A stretch of 64,000 nt of DNA. Origin: Actinokineospora enzanensis DSM 44649 (lineage in GTDB: Bacteria > Actinomycetota > Actinomycetes > Mycobacteriales > Pseudonocardiaceae). Under the pieces are notes generated by a model. That model was not told where the DNA came from and made no database searches. It saw nothing but the letters and a program-made list of their open reading frames with translations. The stretch covers positions 124,001 to 188,000 of the forward strand of contig NZ_KB894412.1 in NCBI RefSeq assembly GCF_000374445.1, read 5' to 3'. The translations under genes and the position numbers were made by a program. This document shows, piece after piece, positions 34,807 through 43,472 of the stretch (position 1 is the stretch's first letter; each line of letters opens with the position of its first letter).

Positions 34807-35255
34807 CGGCCCACCATTCCCGTGGTAGACACAGTTGCCGATCACACTTTCCCACTTGCCCGGTCGAAGTGGTCCACTACCGGCGAGCGTCCCCTGAACG
34901 GCGCAGGGGAAGGAGTCCACTTGGGTGGCGCGGACCACCATTGGCCACCTGCCACCCGATCCCCCGGAGCCCCGGCCGACCACCCCCGACGACGCCATCC
35001 CCGCCCTCTGGCGTCGCGGGCGCACCCTCGACGCGGCCGGAGCCCCGCACCCCCGGCCCGACCCGACGAGCTGGTTGCGTCCGGCAATCCCGCGCCCTCG
35101 GCTTCGCCACCCTTGATGCCGCCACACTGCACGTTTGACGATCAGCCTTCGGACTGCGCCTGGACCCTATAGGCTCTCTTTCCATTTCGAGATCGGTCTA
35201 CTGATTGCCAGGACAAGAGGCAGGTAGGGTCGCCAGTCCCATGTGACGGGCGCGA
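34807..35255. other. Intergenic region upstream of the Crp/Fnr gene
   Basis: No gene is supported here. A short hairpin (CCCCTG with CAGGGG, about 34888-34910) lies in the Crp/Fnr leader. Short open frames on both strands are Pro/Arg-rich and look compositional. Confidence 0.45.
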
Positions 35256-35290
35256 CCGGGCCTCGACGGCGGAAACGCGTCGAGGCCCGG
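35256..35290 (-). terminator. Terminator of the subtilisin-like protease gene
   Basis: A perfect 13-bp stem (35256-35268 with 35278-35290) and a 9-base loop begin 12 bases beyond the protease stop at 35302. Confidence 0.85.
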
Positions 35291-35301
35291 CTCCAGTCCG
35301 A

Positions 35302-36549
35302 TCAGACCGGGATCATGCCCGCGAACAGCAGCAGGTTCGGCGAACCCGCGCCCGGACCGACCACCACGCCCGGGGTGGCGTTGGCGGTCAGCGCCGTCGC
35401 CGTCTGCCAGGCCGAGTCACCGGGGAAACGCTGCCGCCACAGCGCCGCCGTGCCCGCGACGTGCGGGGCGGCCATCGAGGTGCCGCTGAGGGTCTGGTAG
35501 GCGTTGTCGGCGGTCGCCCACGCGGAGTAGATGTTGCGGCCGGGGGCGAACAGGTCGAGGCACGTGCCCCAGTTGGAGAAGGACGAGCGCGCGTCGTTCG
35601 GGTCGGTGGAGCCGACGGTGGTGGCCGCCGGGGTGTTGGCCGGGGAGAACGAGCACGCGTTGGCGTTGCTGTTGCCCGCCGCGACCGAGTAGTGCACGTT
35701 GGCGGCGACGGAGTTGGTGACGGCCGTGTTCAGCGGCGGGAACGGGCCGCCGCCGAGGCTCATGTTCGCGACGGCCTTGCGGTTGTTGAGGATCGAGTCG
35801 TTGGTCACCCAGTCGACGCCCGCGATGACGCCCGCCGCCGTGCCCGAGCCCGCGCAGTTGAGTACGCGCACCGACACCAGCTGGACCTGCTTCGCGACAC
35901 CGACCGTGGCGCCGCCGATGGTACCCGCGACGTGGGTTCCGTGGCCGTTGCAGTCGTTGCCGGGCGGGAAGGTTCCCCCGACCGTGTCGATGCCGTAGAT
36001 GGCTCGGCCGCCGAATTCCTGGTGTGTGTAACGGATCCCGGTGTCGATGACGTACGCATACACCGACGGCGCGGTGTTGGGGTAGAAGTACTTGGTGTCC
36101 AACGGGAGCGAGCGCTGGTCGATCCGGTTGAGGCCCCAGGACGGCGGCGCGTTCTGCACTCCGAGCGCGTCGGCGGTGATCTCCTGGTCCTGGGCAACGT
36201 ACTCGTAGGCGGTGTCGGTCGCCATCTTCGCCGCCTGGTCGGCCTTCGCCTTGACCGCGAAGCCGCGCAGGGCGGTGGTGTAGGTGGCGGTGATGGTCAC
36301 ACCGTACTTCTGCGTGGCCTCGGTGGTCCGCCGCTTCACCACGTCGGGGGACGCGTTGCCGTCGGCGAGCACCACGATGTAACTGTCCGGCACGACATTG
36401 CCGGTGTCGGCGTAGAGCACCACTCCGGCCTTGGTCGCCGGGGCCGGGGCGGCGGCACCGGGAACAGCGCCCGCGATACCGCTGATGGCCAACGCCAGAC
36501 CGGCGGCGAGCGCCGATCGTCGGGACAGCTTGCGGAACCTCTCGTTCAT
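35302..36549 (-). CDS. Secreted subtilisin-like serine protease (S8, proteinase K-like) with I9 propeptide
   Basis: This 415-residue preproprotein is secreted. Residues 1-33 are a signal peptide with an Arg-Arg start and hydrophobic core (LAAGLALAISGIAGAV), possibly Tat-type. Residues 50-115 match the inhibitor I9 propeptide (DSYIVVLADG). The catalytic domain shows Asp near 170 (VIDTGIRYTH), His near 205 (GHGTHVAG) and Ser near 356 (SGTSMAAPH), with the oxyanion Asn in AAGNSN. It has no C-terminal extension. AGGAGG lies nine bases before ATG 36549, which excludes the longer upstream frame. A second S8 protease lies 151 bp upstream on the same strand, so the two may be co-expressed for extracellular protein degradation. 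Confidence 0.92.
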   Translation of the reverse strand: MNERFRKLSRRSALAAGLALAISGIAGAVPGAAAPAPATKAGVVLYADTGNVVPDSYIVVLADGNASPDVVKRRTTEATQKYGVTITATYTTALRGFAVKAKADQAAKMATDTAYEYVAQDQEITADALGVQNAPPSWGLNRIDQRSLPLDTKYFYPNTAPSVYAYVIDTGIRYTHQEFGGRAIYGIDTVGGTFPPGNDCNGHGTHVAGTIGGATVGVAKQVQLVSVRVLNCAGSGTAAGVIAGVDWVTNDSILNNRKAVANMSLGGGPFPPLNTAVTNSVAANVHYSVAAGNSNANACSFSPANTPAATTVGSTDPNDARSSFSNWGTCLDLFAPGRNIYSAWATADNAYQTLSGTSMAAPHVAGTAALWRQRFPGDSAWQTATALTANATPGVVVGPGAGSPNLLLFAGMIPV

Positions 36550-36700
36550 CTCGCACGGCCTCCTGGGTGGGACGTCAGGGAAGGCCCGAGCACACCGCAC
36601 CCCGGTTGTGACGCGGTTGCGACCGCCGCGTAACCACCACAGGGTCATTTCACGCACCCGGACAGCCCAATGCCGGGCACGCCGATCGGTCCTTTCCCGG

Positions 36701-39700
36701 TTATGCCCCGTAGGCGCGGATAACCGTTTGCTCGATTGACGTGCCCGCCGTGTCGACCGCCTTCGCCCGCAGGGAGACAAAGCGGGTGCCCTTGGGCGAG
36801 GTGACGGTCGCGGCACCGTCGGCCACCGGGACGTCGACCCAGGTCTGGCCGTCGTCGAAGGAGGCGGCGACGGTGAGGCTCGCCAGTGGCGCGGTCGGTG
36901 CCTGCGGTTGTCGCCGCACAGTCACCGGAACGCGGACGGTCCTGGTCGTCGCGTGGTTTCGGGGGTCGAGGTTCTCCGGCGCGAATCGGACACCCATCAA
37001 CGGCAGCAGCGCGCCACCCTTGAACGACTGCGGCCGAATGGAGTCGAAAGTCCACGCGCACCGCACTTCCGTGCTCAACGGCGCGTCGCGCACGGCCTTG
37101 GTCTCCAGGCGGTAGTTCGCCTTCTCCGGCGGCACGTCGAACACGCCTTGCCCGGGTTGGGTCGACTGGCCGATCAATACGCCTTCCCGATAAAGCTCAC
37201 TGGAGCCGGATTTCACCGGGGATTGGGCCATGCGACTCAGGGAATCGGTGAACAGGGGGACGCCGAAGGAAATCTGGTCGTTGACCCGCACGGCCAGCCC
37301 GGTGCGCGGCACGGCGGGTCCGAAGGTCGCGGTGTTCCAGTCCTCCCGGTAGGTCTGGCCGGGCACCTGGTCCAGGGTGTCCGTTGTGGACGTGAACTCG
37401 GTGATCGTCTGCTTGCGGGTCTGCCGCCATTGGTCGAACTCGGCCGACCAGGTCCCGTCACCACCGTGGAACTCGGTCCGGCTGGTCGGCAGGGTCATCG
37501 GCAGGCCGAATCCGGAGCCGCTCTGGAAGGTCGGATTGGTGACCAGCCACAGCTTGGTCCCGTTCCGTTGCGCCTGAACCTGGCGATAGGTGCTGTCGAC
37601 CCGCGCCAGGTCGGTGTCGTCCACATGTCGGCTGAACCCGGTCGGCAGTTCGCCTGCCTGGAACCAGGCGACGTTATAGGTGATCGGCGCCTGGTTCACC
37701 CCGCCCGTGGGGTCGGGTATGTAGAAGCCGCCGCCGACATCGGCGCTCACGTTGGGAATGGGGCCACCGAGCTGGGCGGTGAATATCCGCTCGAAGGAGT
37801 CACCCAGGACGCTCGCGTACAAAGTCCCCCAAGGCAATCGACGACCATATCCGGTGCCGACGGTCTGGGATCGCACTCCGGGGTGCGAGAAGTCGATCGT
37901 GATGGGTTTGGCGAGCGCCGCGTCCAGGGTGACCGAGGTGTCCCGCGTGACCTCCACCGTCGGCTGAACCACCTTGTGCGACGCGATCCGGCCGTCCGGC
38001 AACGGCGCGGAGATGACGGTGTCGAGGTGATAGGTCCCCTTGCGCACCCGAACGGTGTCGGCACCCGCGATCGTCGGAAGTGGACGGTACCGGTCCGCGC
38101 TCACGCCCCACAGCAGCGTGAAATTGCTGTCGGAAGGCGCCCCGCTCGGATCAATCGTGTGCACGGTCAGGTCATAGCTCTCCGACTCCCGATCTACCGC
38201 GACCGGCGTGGTGATCCGCTCCACGCCCCCTTCCGCCACCACCCACGCGCTGTAGGTCGCGTCCGGCGCGGAGACCTTCGTGTCGGTGACGACGTCGACC
38301 GTGCTCCGCCCGGCAGGCGGCACCGTGACATCCTGCGTCGACAATCGGAACATTCCCGCGGGTGCGTTGCCCGCCAACGACAGTCGCAGCACCAGCGGCA
38401 CGGTCGCGGTGTTGACGTAGGTCAGCTGCTTGGTCACCACGGGATCGTCCTCGTGCGGCCACGCCTGCCGCCCCACCGAGACCACCGCGGGCTCGGTGTA
38501 CCCGACCTGGCCGACCACCCGCGCCGCGTCGACCCGGCCCGCCCCCTGCTGGAACGCGCCCGGCCCGTCCAGCCGCTTCGCCGCCGCCACCAACGCCGCC
38601 TTCAGCCGCGGCGCGGGCCAGTCCGGGTGCCGCTGCACGAGCAGGGCCGCCGTGCCGGCCACGTGCGGCGCAGCCATCGAGGTTCCACTGAGCGAGGTGT
38701 ACCGATCTCCCTTCTTCCCGAGGCTGGAGTACTTCGACCGAGCCGCCGTGATATCCACCCCCGGCGCCACGATCTCCGGCTTCACCGCCGCGTCGTGCAC
38801 CCGCGGCCCCTGCCCGGAGAACCCCGCCAACCGATCCGACTTGTCGACCGCCCCCACCGCCAACGCCCCATCCGCGCTGGCCGGGGAAGACACGGTCTCC
38901 GCCCCGTAACCCCCGTCATTGCCCGCCGCCACCACGAACAACGCCCGATCGCTCAGCCGGTCGATCGCCGCCTCGATCGGGTCGACGTCGGCGGTATCGG
39001 GCCCGCCCAGGCTCAGGTTGACGATCTTCGCCCCCGAGTCCACCGCCCACTGGATCCCGGCCAGGATCGCCGACTCGGCACACCCCGATCCCCCGCACAC
39101 CTTCCCGACCAGCAACCGCGCGTCCGGCGCCACCCCGGTGTACCGCCCCTGGGAGGCGGCCCCCGTCCCGGCGATCGTCGACGCCACATGCGTCCCGTGC
39201 CCGTCGGTGTCCTCGGTCTCCTTGCCCTCCCCGGTGAAGTCCTTCGCCGCCGCGATCTTCCGCCGCAGGTCGGGATGCGTCCCATCGATCCCGCTATCCA
39301 GGACCGCGACCTGCACCCCCTTCCCCGTCCACCCCGACTTCCACGCGGTCGGCGCCCCGATCTGCGGCACGCTCTCGTCCAGGCTCGGCTTCCGCACCCC
39401 GTCCAGCCACACCCGCCCCGCGGCCCGGTTCCGCACCATCCCTTCCCAGAAGTCCACCGCGTCCGCCTTGGGCAGGGACAGTGTCTTAACGTCCACAGTA
39501 GACAGAACAATCCCGGCCCCAGGCGCGCTCGCCGGCAGGATCAATGGGAGATCATCCCGCCGCTCGTCCCCAAACCCATCCCGGATCAACCCGGCCACAT
39601 CGAACAACCGCCGATCGAGGTACCCCGACCCCAGAAACCCCCACGCGTCCCCCGGCACCACATCCAGCGCATCCCCATGCACTGCCGTCGCGAACTGCAT

Positions 39701-39907
39701 CCCCGCCCGCCCCGGCCCCGGATCGACGGCGGGCACCAACCGCCCACCCACCCGCCGCACCGTCACATGATCCCCGGTGACCAGGGTGACCGACCCGACG
39801 AACGTCGCCACCGCCCCGGCCAGGCCCTCCTCCTCCCCGGCCGCAGACCCGACAACCCCACCCAGCCCGACCAGCACCGCCACCAGGAGCACCAGAATCC
39901 GCCGCAT
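36701..39907 (-). CDS. Large secreted S8 serine protease (1068 aa)
   Basis: The start MRRILVLLVAVLVGLGGVVG is a typical Sec signal peptide, so ATG 39907 is chosen over a TTG at 39982. The S8 core has Asp near 203 (VAVLDSGIDGTHPD), His near 238 (DGHGTHVAS) and Ser near 408 (SGTSMAAPH), with Asn in AAGNDG. About 600 residues follow that are rich in beta structure and lack recognisable repeats or an anchor; similar actinomycete proteases carry such C-terminal beta-sandwich domains. The last residues are YGA before TAA. It probably acts extracellularly on protein substrates and is likely made with the smaller protease downstream. Confidence 0.88.
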   Translation of the reverse strand: MRRILVLLVAVLVGLGGVVGSAAGEEEGLAGAVATFVGSVTLVTGDHVTVRRVGGRLVPAVDPGPGRAGMQFATAVHGDALDVVPGDAWGFLGSGYLDRRLFDVAGLIRDGFGDERRDDLPLILPASAPGAGIVLSTVDVKTLSLPKADAVDFWEGMVRNRAAGRVWLDGVRKPSLDESVPQIGAPTAWKSGWTGKGVQVAVLDSGIDGTHPDLRRKIAAAKDFTGEGKETEDTDGHGTHVASTIAGTGAASQGRYTGVAPDARLLVGKVCGGSGCAESAILAGIQWAVDSGAKIVNLSLGGPDTADVDPIEAAIDRLSDRALFVVAAGNDGGYGAETVSSPASADGALAVGAVDKSDRLAGFSGQGPRVHDAAVKPEIVAPGVDITAARSKYSSLGKKGDRYTSLSGTSMAAPHVAGTAALLVQRHPDWPAPRLKAALVAAAKRLDGPGAFQQGAGRVDAARVVGQVGYTEPAVVSVGRQAWPHEDDPVVTKQLTYVNTATVPLVLRLSLAGNAPAGMFRLSTQDVTVPPAGRSTVDVVTDTKVSAPDATYSAWVVAEGGVERITTPVAVDRESESYDLTVHTIDPSGAPSDSNFTLLWGVSADRYRPLPTIAGADTVRVRKGTYHLDTVISAPLPDGRIASHKVVQPTVEVTRDTSVTLDAALAKPITIDFSHPGVRSQTVGTGYGRRLPWGTLYASVLGDSFERIFTAQLGGPIPNVSADVGGGFYIPDPTGGVNQAPITYNVAWFQAGELPTGFSRHVDDTDLARVDSTYRQVQAQRNGTKLWLVTNPTFQSGSGFGLPMTLPTSRTEFHGGDGTWSAEFDQWRQTRKQTITEFTSTTDTLDQVPGQTYREDWNTATFGPAVPRTGLAVRVNDQISFGVPLFTDSLSRMAQSPVKSGSSELYREGVLIGQSTQPGQGVFDVPPEKANYRLETKAVRDAPLSTEVRCAWTFDSIRPQSFKGGALLPLMGVRFAPENLDPRNHATTRTVRVPVTVRRQPQAPTAPLASLTVAASFDDGQTWVDVPVADGAATVTSPKGTRFVSLRAKAVDTAGTSIEQTVIRAYGA

Positions 39908-39980
39908 CCCCCCAACGAAGCCGACTCCCCACCCCCCGTCCAGCGTCCGTTCGTAGGTTGACGTTCCCTTCCCACCCCAC

Positions 39981-40120
39981 AAAATTCACTCTTCCCAGCG
40001 ACAGAAGTTATCCACACCCCCACCCCAACCCCCCACAAGCCAAGATCCACTGCCACCCCCACCCGGTAGAATGGCCAGCGGGGGCTCCCCCAGTGGAGCG
40101 GCGGGCTTTGGTGGTTGGGG
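39981..40120. repeat. Interspersed intergenic repeat, copy 1
   Basis: This copy shares ordered blocks with 61321-61455: CCAGCGACA, an AGYTATCCACA block, CCAAGATCC, TAGAATGGCC, a GGGGG..CCCCC palindrome and GGAGCGG.GGG. Here the second block contains TTATCCACA (40008-40016), identical to the E. coli DnaA box. Both copies are in the same orientation and intergenic. No coding potential is seen. Confidence 0.7.
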
Positions 40121-40232
40121 GTCATCCGGATGTCGATCAAGCGCTGGCCGTCGGCGGAAGGTCGTTTCCACTACCGCAATAGGTAGTCCTGTCGCGGGCC
40201 GACAGATCTGAACGCACTCTCAGGCCGTTCGG

Positions 40233-41153
40233 GTGACACTTACGGACATGAGGTGGCAGCAGGCGAGGCCAGTGGAACGCGCGGCCTTCATCGTCGGAGG
40301 TGTGCTGTTCGCGAGCGGGTTGGCTCACGTCGTCATCCTGTTGGTGACCGGCGGGTCCTGGCTCGGCCCGCTCTCCTTTCGCAAGCCCGCCACGTTCGGC
40401 CTCTCGTTCGGGCTCACCCTGGCCACGGTCGCCTGGGCGACGTCGTTCGTCACGGTCAAGGGCCGGACGCTGCTGCTGAGCCTCTTCGGCGGCGCGAGCG
40501 TCATGGAGGTCGTGCTGGTCAGCTTGCAGGCCTGGCGCGGGGTGCCATCGCATTTCAACTTCGAGACGCCGTTCGACAGCGGAGTGTCCATGGCGCTCGC
40601 AGCCGGGGGCGGAGTCCTGGTCCTGACAGCCGTTCTCTTCACGATCTCTGCCATCACTGGCGCGCGCGCCGCCTCACCGACTATGCGAGTGGCGGTGCGG
40701 TTCGGGATGGTCGCGTTGATAGTCGCCCTGGGGACTGGTGCCGCGATGATCGCGAGCGGGGTGGCCCAGGCGCGCAGTGGGGATCCGCAGCTCGCGTATA
40801 CAACGGCGGGAGCGCTCAAGCCGTTGCACGCGGTGGCGATGCACGCGATCCTCGTACTGCCCGTGCTCGCGTGGTTGCTCGATCGCACGCGGTGGGCCGA
40901 ACGTGACCGTATGCGGCTGTTGTGGGCGGGCATTGTCGCCTACTCGGCGCTCATCGTGGTGGTCGGTGTCGAGTCGATCACCGGGGTCTCGCCGCTGCAG
41001 CCGCCCGCCGCTGTCGCCGTGGCATCCGTGGTGGCGCTGGTCGCGTTGGTCGCGGTCGGGTCGGTGGCACTTTACGGGCTGGTGCGCGCGGGCGCCCTGA
41101 CCAGCGGTTCCACCGGGACGCGCTCGGCCCGCCGGGTCGACAGGACCGCATAG
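40233..41153 (+). CDS. Polytopic membrane protein of unknown function
   Basis: This 306-residue protein has seven or so hydrophobic segments (for example AAFIVGGVLFASGLAHVVIL, VLVLTAVLFTISAITG, LVALVAVGSVALYGL). A conserved-looking FRKPATFGLSFG motif sits in the first cytoplasmic loop and LKPLHAVAMHAILVLPVLAWLL includes two His in a helix. I do not recognise the family; it resembles uncharacterised actinobacterial integral membrane proteins. The GTG at 40233 or ATG at 40248 could start it, and neither has a strong ribosome site. The last 82 bp overlap the end of the convergent CopD-CtaG gene. Confidence 0.6.
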   Translation: MTLTDMRWQQARPVERAAFIVGGVLFASGLAHVVILLVTGGSWLGPLSFRKPATFGLSFGLTLATVAWATSFVTVKGRTLLLSLFGGASVMEVVLVSLQAWRGVPSHFNFETPFDSGVSMALAAGGGVLVLTAVLFTISAITGARAASPTMRVAVRFGMVALIVALGTGAAMIASGVAQARSGDPQLAYTTAGALKPLHAVAMHAILVLPVLAWLLDRTRWAERDRMRLLWAGIVAYSALIVVVGVESITGVSPLQPPAAVAVASVVALVALVAVGSVALYGLVRAGALTSGSTGTRSARRVDRTA

Positions 41154-42814
41154 CAGGCGAGTGCGGCGGACGTGGCCATCATCAGCCACCCGGCATACAC
41201 CTGGTCCGCCAGCAGGTCGTGCGGCCAGTCGAACGCGAGCCGGGTATAGAACCCGCGTCCCAACGCGGTTTCGCGGCACAGCAACACAAGCCCGCACAGG
41301 CCGTGCGCGAGTGCCACTGTCACTACCGGTGTCCGGCTGGTACGCGCGAACAACGCGAGTCCGGCGATAAGTGAACTGCCCAGCACGACCAGGCGCGCCC
41401 AGTGCTGTCCGGCAATACCGCCGTAGATACCGAACCCGTACAGGACAACGGGGATCACCGCTGCGGCATAGGCAGCCACATCGGGCCGAGGAACCCAGAT
41501 CGCCAACGGTCCCGCGAGCGCAAGCGGCTTGCCTCGCGCGAGCAGGAGCGGCACGAGGAGTCCGACGAGCAGCTGCACGCCGATGTGGGCACTGAACACC
41601 GCAGGTTCGTACTTGCCCAGACCGGAACAGGTAGCCACGAACAGCAGGGCGCAACCGACCAGCCACGCCGCAGTGCGCTCTATCGGCCACGGATCGGTGC
41701 GGCGGTTCAATCGGTAGAGGTACCAACCGGCTGCCGCCACTGCCGCAGTGCCGAAAACCAGGTCCGGTCGCCAGTCCGACAGCACCTGGGACAGGCTCGG
41801 CGGGTGCGGCAGGGGGAACCCGACAAGCACCTCGGTCGCCGACAGACGGGTTCGTGGACCGACAGGGGCGGGTGTGCGGCTCAGGCCGACAGCGATGCCG
41901 ACCGTGAGAAGCATGACCAGGACCTCGACGGAGCCCAACCTCAGGAAGGCGCGCGGCTCGCCTCGTGCAAGTCGGGCCAGTGTGTGCTGCCTGTGCAGGT
42001 AGCCGAAGACTCCCAACAGGATGATCGCGGCCGTCTTGGCAAGAACGAGCACCCCGTAGCGGGTAAACAACTCGGTCAAGGACAGTCGCAACGACGCGTT
42101 GACCACACCGGTCACGAACATTGTCGACCAACAGGCCAGCGCTATCGCCGAGTAACGAACGGCAGCACTGACCGCGTATCGGCGGCGGGCGATCAGTAGG
42201 AGAGCCACCAACCCGCCGATCCACACGGACATCGCGACCACATGCAGCGCCAGGCTGTCGCTGGCGATGTCGTGGTCACCACCGGACGACGAGTGTCCTG
42301 TCAGCGCTACCGGCGCGATACCGACCAGGGTCGCCGCCAGCAGGATGACCGGTCGCACATCCATGCGCGTGCCGATCCACACCAACGCGGCGATGTTGGC
42401 CACGACCAACCACGCCAACGCCACCGAGAACCGGCCCACCATGGGCGCGAGCACGGACAACACACCCGACAGCGGTTGTCCTAACGCGTCGGAAACGGTC
42501 AGTACGACCATCGCCGCCGATAGCACTGCCCACCACCCGGCCGCGCGACCAGCGAACCGCACCGCGGTCTTGCGGTCGGAACCGACCGGGATCAACACGG
42601 ACGCGGCCAACAGCGCGCCCACGACCAAGACGGCCGCGATCTCGCTGACCGTGCGAACCCCGGGCAACGCGGCCCGCACGAACGGCCCCGCGTCCGGCAA
42701 CCCGGGCAACGGCGGCGGCGCGGCGGCGGTGATACCGACCGCGAGGACACCCGCGGCGACCAGCCCGACACCCAGCAACGGGGCCAGACCCGCCCGACTC
42801 ACGGTGCGATCCAT
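41072..42814 (-). CDS. CopD-CtaG fusion: copper transport / cytochrome oxidase assembly membrane protein
   Basis: This 580-residue polytopic membrane protein has an N-terminal CopD region (SLALHVVAMSVWIGGLVALLL, then YSAIALACWSTMFVTGVVNASLRL) and a C-terminal CtaG/caa3-assembly region (SGLGKYEPAVFSAHIGVQLLVGLLVPLLLARGKPLALA, with conserved His). Such fusions are common in actinobacteria and handle copper for insertion into secreted or membrane cuproenzymes. That fits the copper-radical oxidase gene 660 bp upstream on the same strand. ATG 42814 has GAGGG six bases upstream. The start codon lies in one copy of a 20-bp-period direct repeat (42806-42839). Confidence 0.82.
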   Translation of the reverse strand: MDRTVSRAGLAPLLGVGLVAAGVLAVGITAAAPPPLPGLPDAGPFVRAALPGVRTVSEIAAVLVVGALLAASVLIPVGSDRKTAVRFAGRAAGWWAVLSAAMVVLTVSDALGQPLSGVLSVLAPMVGRFSVALAWLVVANIAALVWIGTRMDVRPVILLAATLVGIAPVALTGHSSSGGDHDIASDSLALHVVAMSVWIGGLVALLLIARRRYAVSAAVRYSAIALACWSTMFVTGVVNASLRLSLTELFTRYGVLVLAKTAAIILLGVFGYLHRQHTLARLARGEPRAFLRLGSVEVLVMLLTVGIAVGLSRTPAPVGPRTRLSATEVLVGFPLPHPPSLSQVLSDWRPDLVFGTAAVAAAGWYLYRLNRRTDPWPIERTAAWLVGCALLFVATCSGLGKYEPAVFSAHIGVQLLVGLLVPLLLARGKPLALAGPLAIWVPRPDVAAYAAAVIPVVLYGFGIYGGIAGQHWARLVVLGSSLIAGLALFARTSRTPVVTVALAHGLCGLVLLCRETALGRGFYTRLAFDWPHDLLADQVYAGWLMMATSAALACYAVLSTRRAERVPVEPLVRAPARTSP

Positions 42815-42839
42815 CCACAACCCTCGCGATCCATCCACA
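42806..42839 (-). repeat. Direct repeat overlapping the CopD-CtaG start
   Basis: GCGATCCATCCACA occurs at 42806-42819 and 42826-42839. Its complement TGTGGATGGATCGC matches the first half of the DnaA-box-like elements at 32022-32295 and 33917-33953. The proximal copy contains the chosen ATG. Confidence 0.55.
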
Positions 42840-42950
42840 GGCATCCACTGCCCCCTCCCCGGCACCCCGCCCGCCGGGCAATCTGGTCGAGACGTCCCCG
42901 GGCGACCGGTCCGGGGCTTTCGAGCGGAGGCAGGTCGTGCGACAGGGTGA

Positions 42951-43472
42951 TTACGGGCGTCCGTGGCCGCGGTCGGAGGAGATGACCTCGAACGAGGAGA
43001 TCTTCCAGTCGTCACCGACCCGCACCATGGTCACGGCGTCCACCAGGGTGAGATTCGGCCGAACCAGGGTCACCGTTACCCGCGCGCCCTCCGGCGTGGT
43101 CGTGGTGTCCCCGACCTGGAAGGACAGCAGAGAGTCGGCCTTGGCCCGCGCGCACAGCCCGTCCACCGTCCCATAGCTGCCCACCACGGGCGCGGTGAGC
43201 AGGCCGAACGCGGTCGGGCAGTCCTCGTCGATGGCGGCCTGGAAGTAGCCCGCCACCGCGTCGGCCGGGCCGTCGCCGGACCCGCCGAACAACCACACCT
43301 GGGCGGCCACGGCGGCCACCACCGCCACCCCGACCCCGATCCGGACACCCGGTCGCCGCGCCGCCGACGACCGGGCGGCCCCGGACGGTTCCACGCGCTC
43401 GATGACCTCGGTGACCACGACCGGGGTGCCCGGGGTGAGGGTGCCCGGGGTGGGATCGGTCGGGGTGGTCAT
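42951..43472 (-). CDS. Membrane-anchored NTF2/Rv0361-like small protein
   Basis: This 173-residue protein has an N-terminal Pro/Thr-rich cytoplasmic tail and one transmembrane helix (VRIGVGVAVVAAVAAQVWLF). Its outside domain (AVAGYFQAAIDEDCPTAFGLL..., then VGDDWKISSFEV) has the layout of NTF2-like/DUF4878 and mycobacterial Rv0361-type proteins. Function unknown. The ATG overlaps the stop of the upstream oxidase gene as TGATG, so translation is probably coupled and the two proteins may act together at the cell surface. Confidence 0.7.
   Translation of the reverse strand: MTTPTDPTPGTLTPGTPVVVTEVIERVEPSGAARSSAARRPGVRIGVGVAVVAAVAAQVWLFGGSGDGPADAVAGYFQAAIDEDCPTAFGLLTAPVVGSYGTVDGLCARAKADSLLSFQVGDTTTTPEGARVTVTLVRPNLTLVDAVTMVRVGDDWKISSFEVISSDRGHGRP

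Noticed and set aside
35303-36816. Longer N-termini for the small protease, the Crp/Fnr regulator (to 35127) and the large protease (to 39982)
   Set aside because: The added sequence is non-coding in composition, while internal ATGs have signal peptides, ribosome sites or the family N-terminus.
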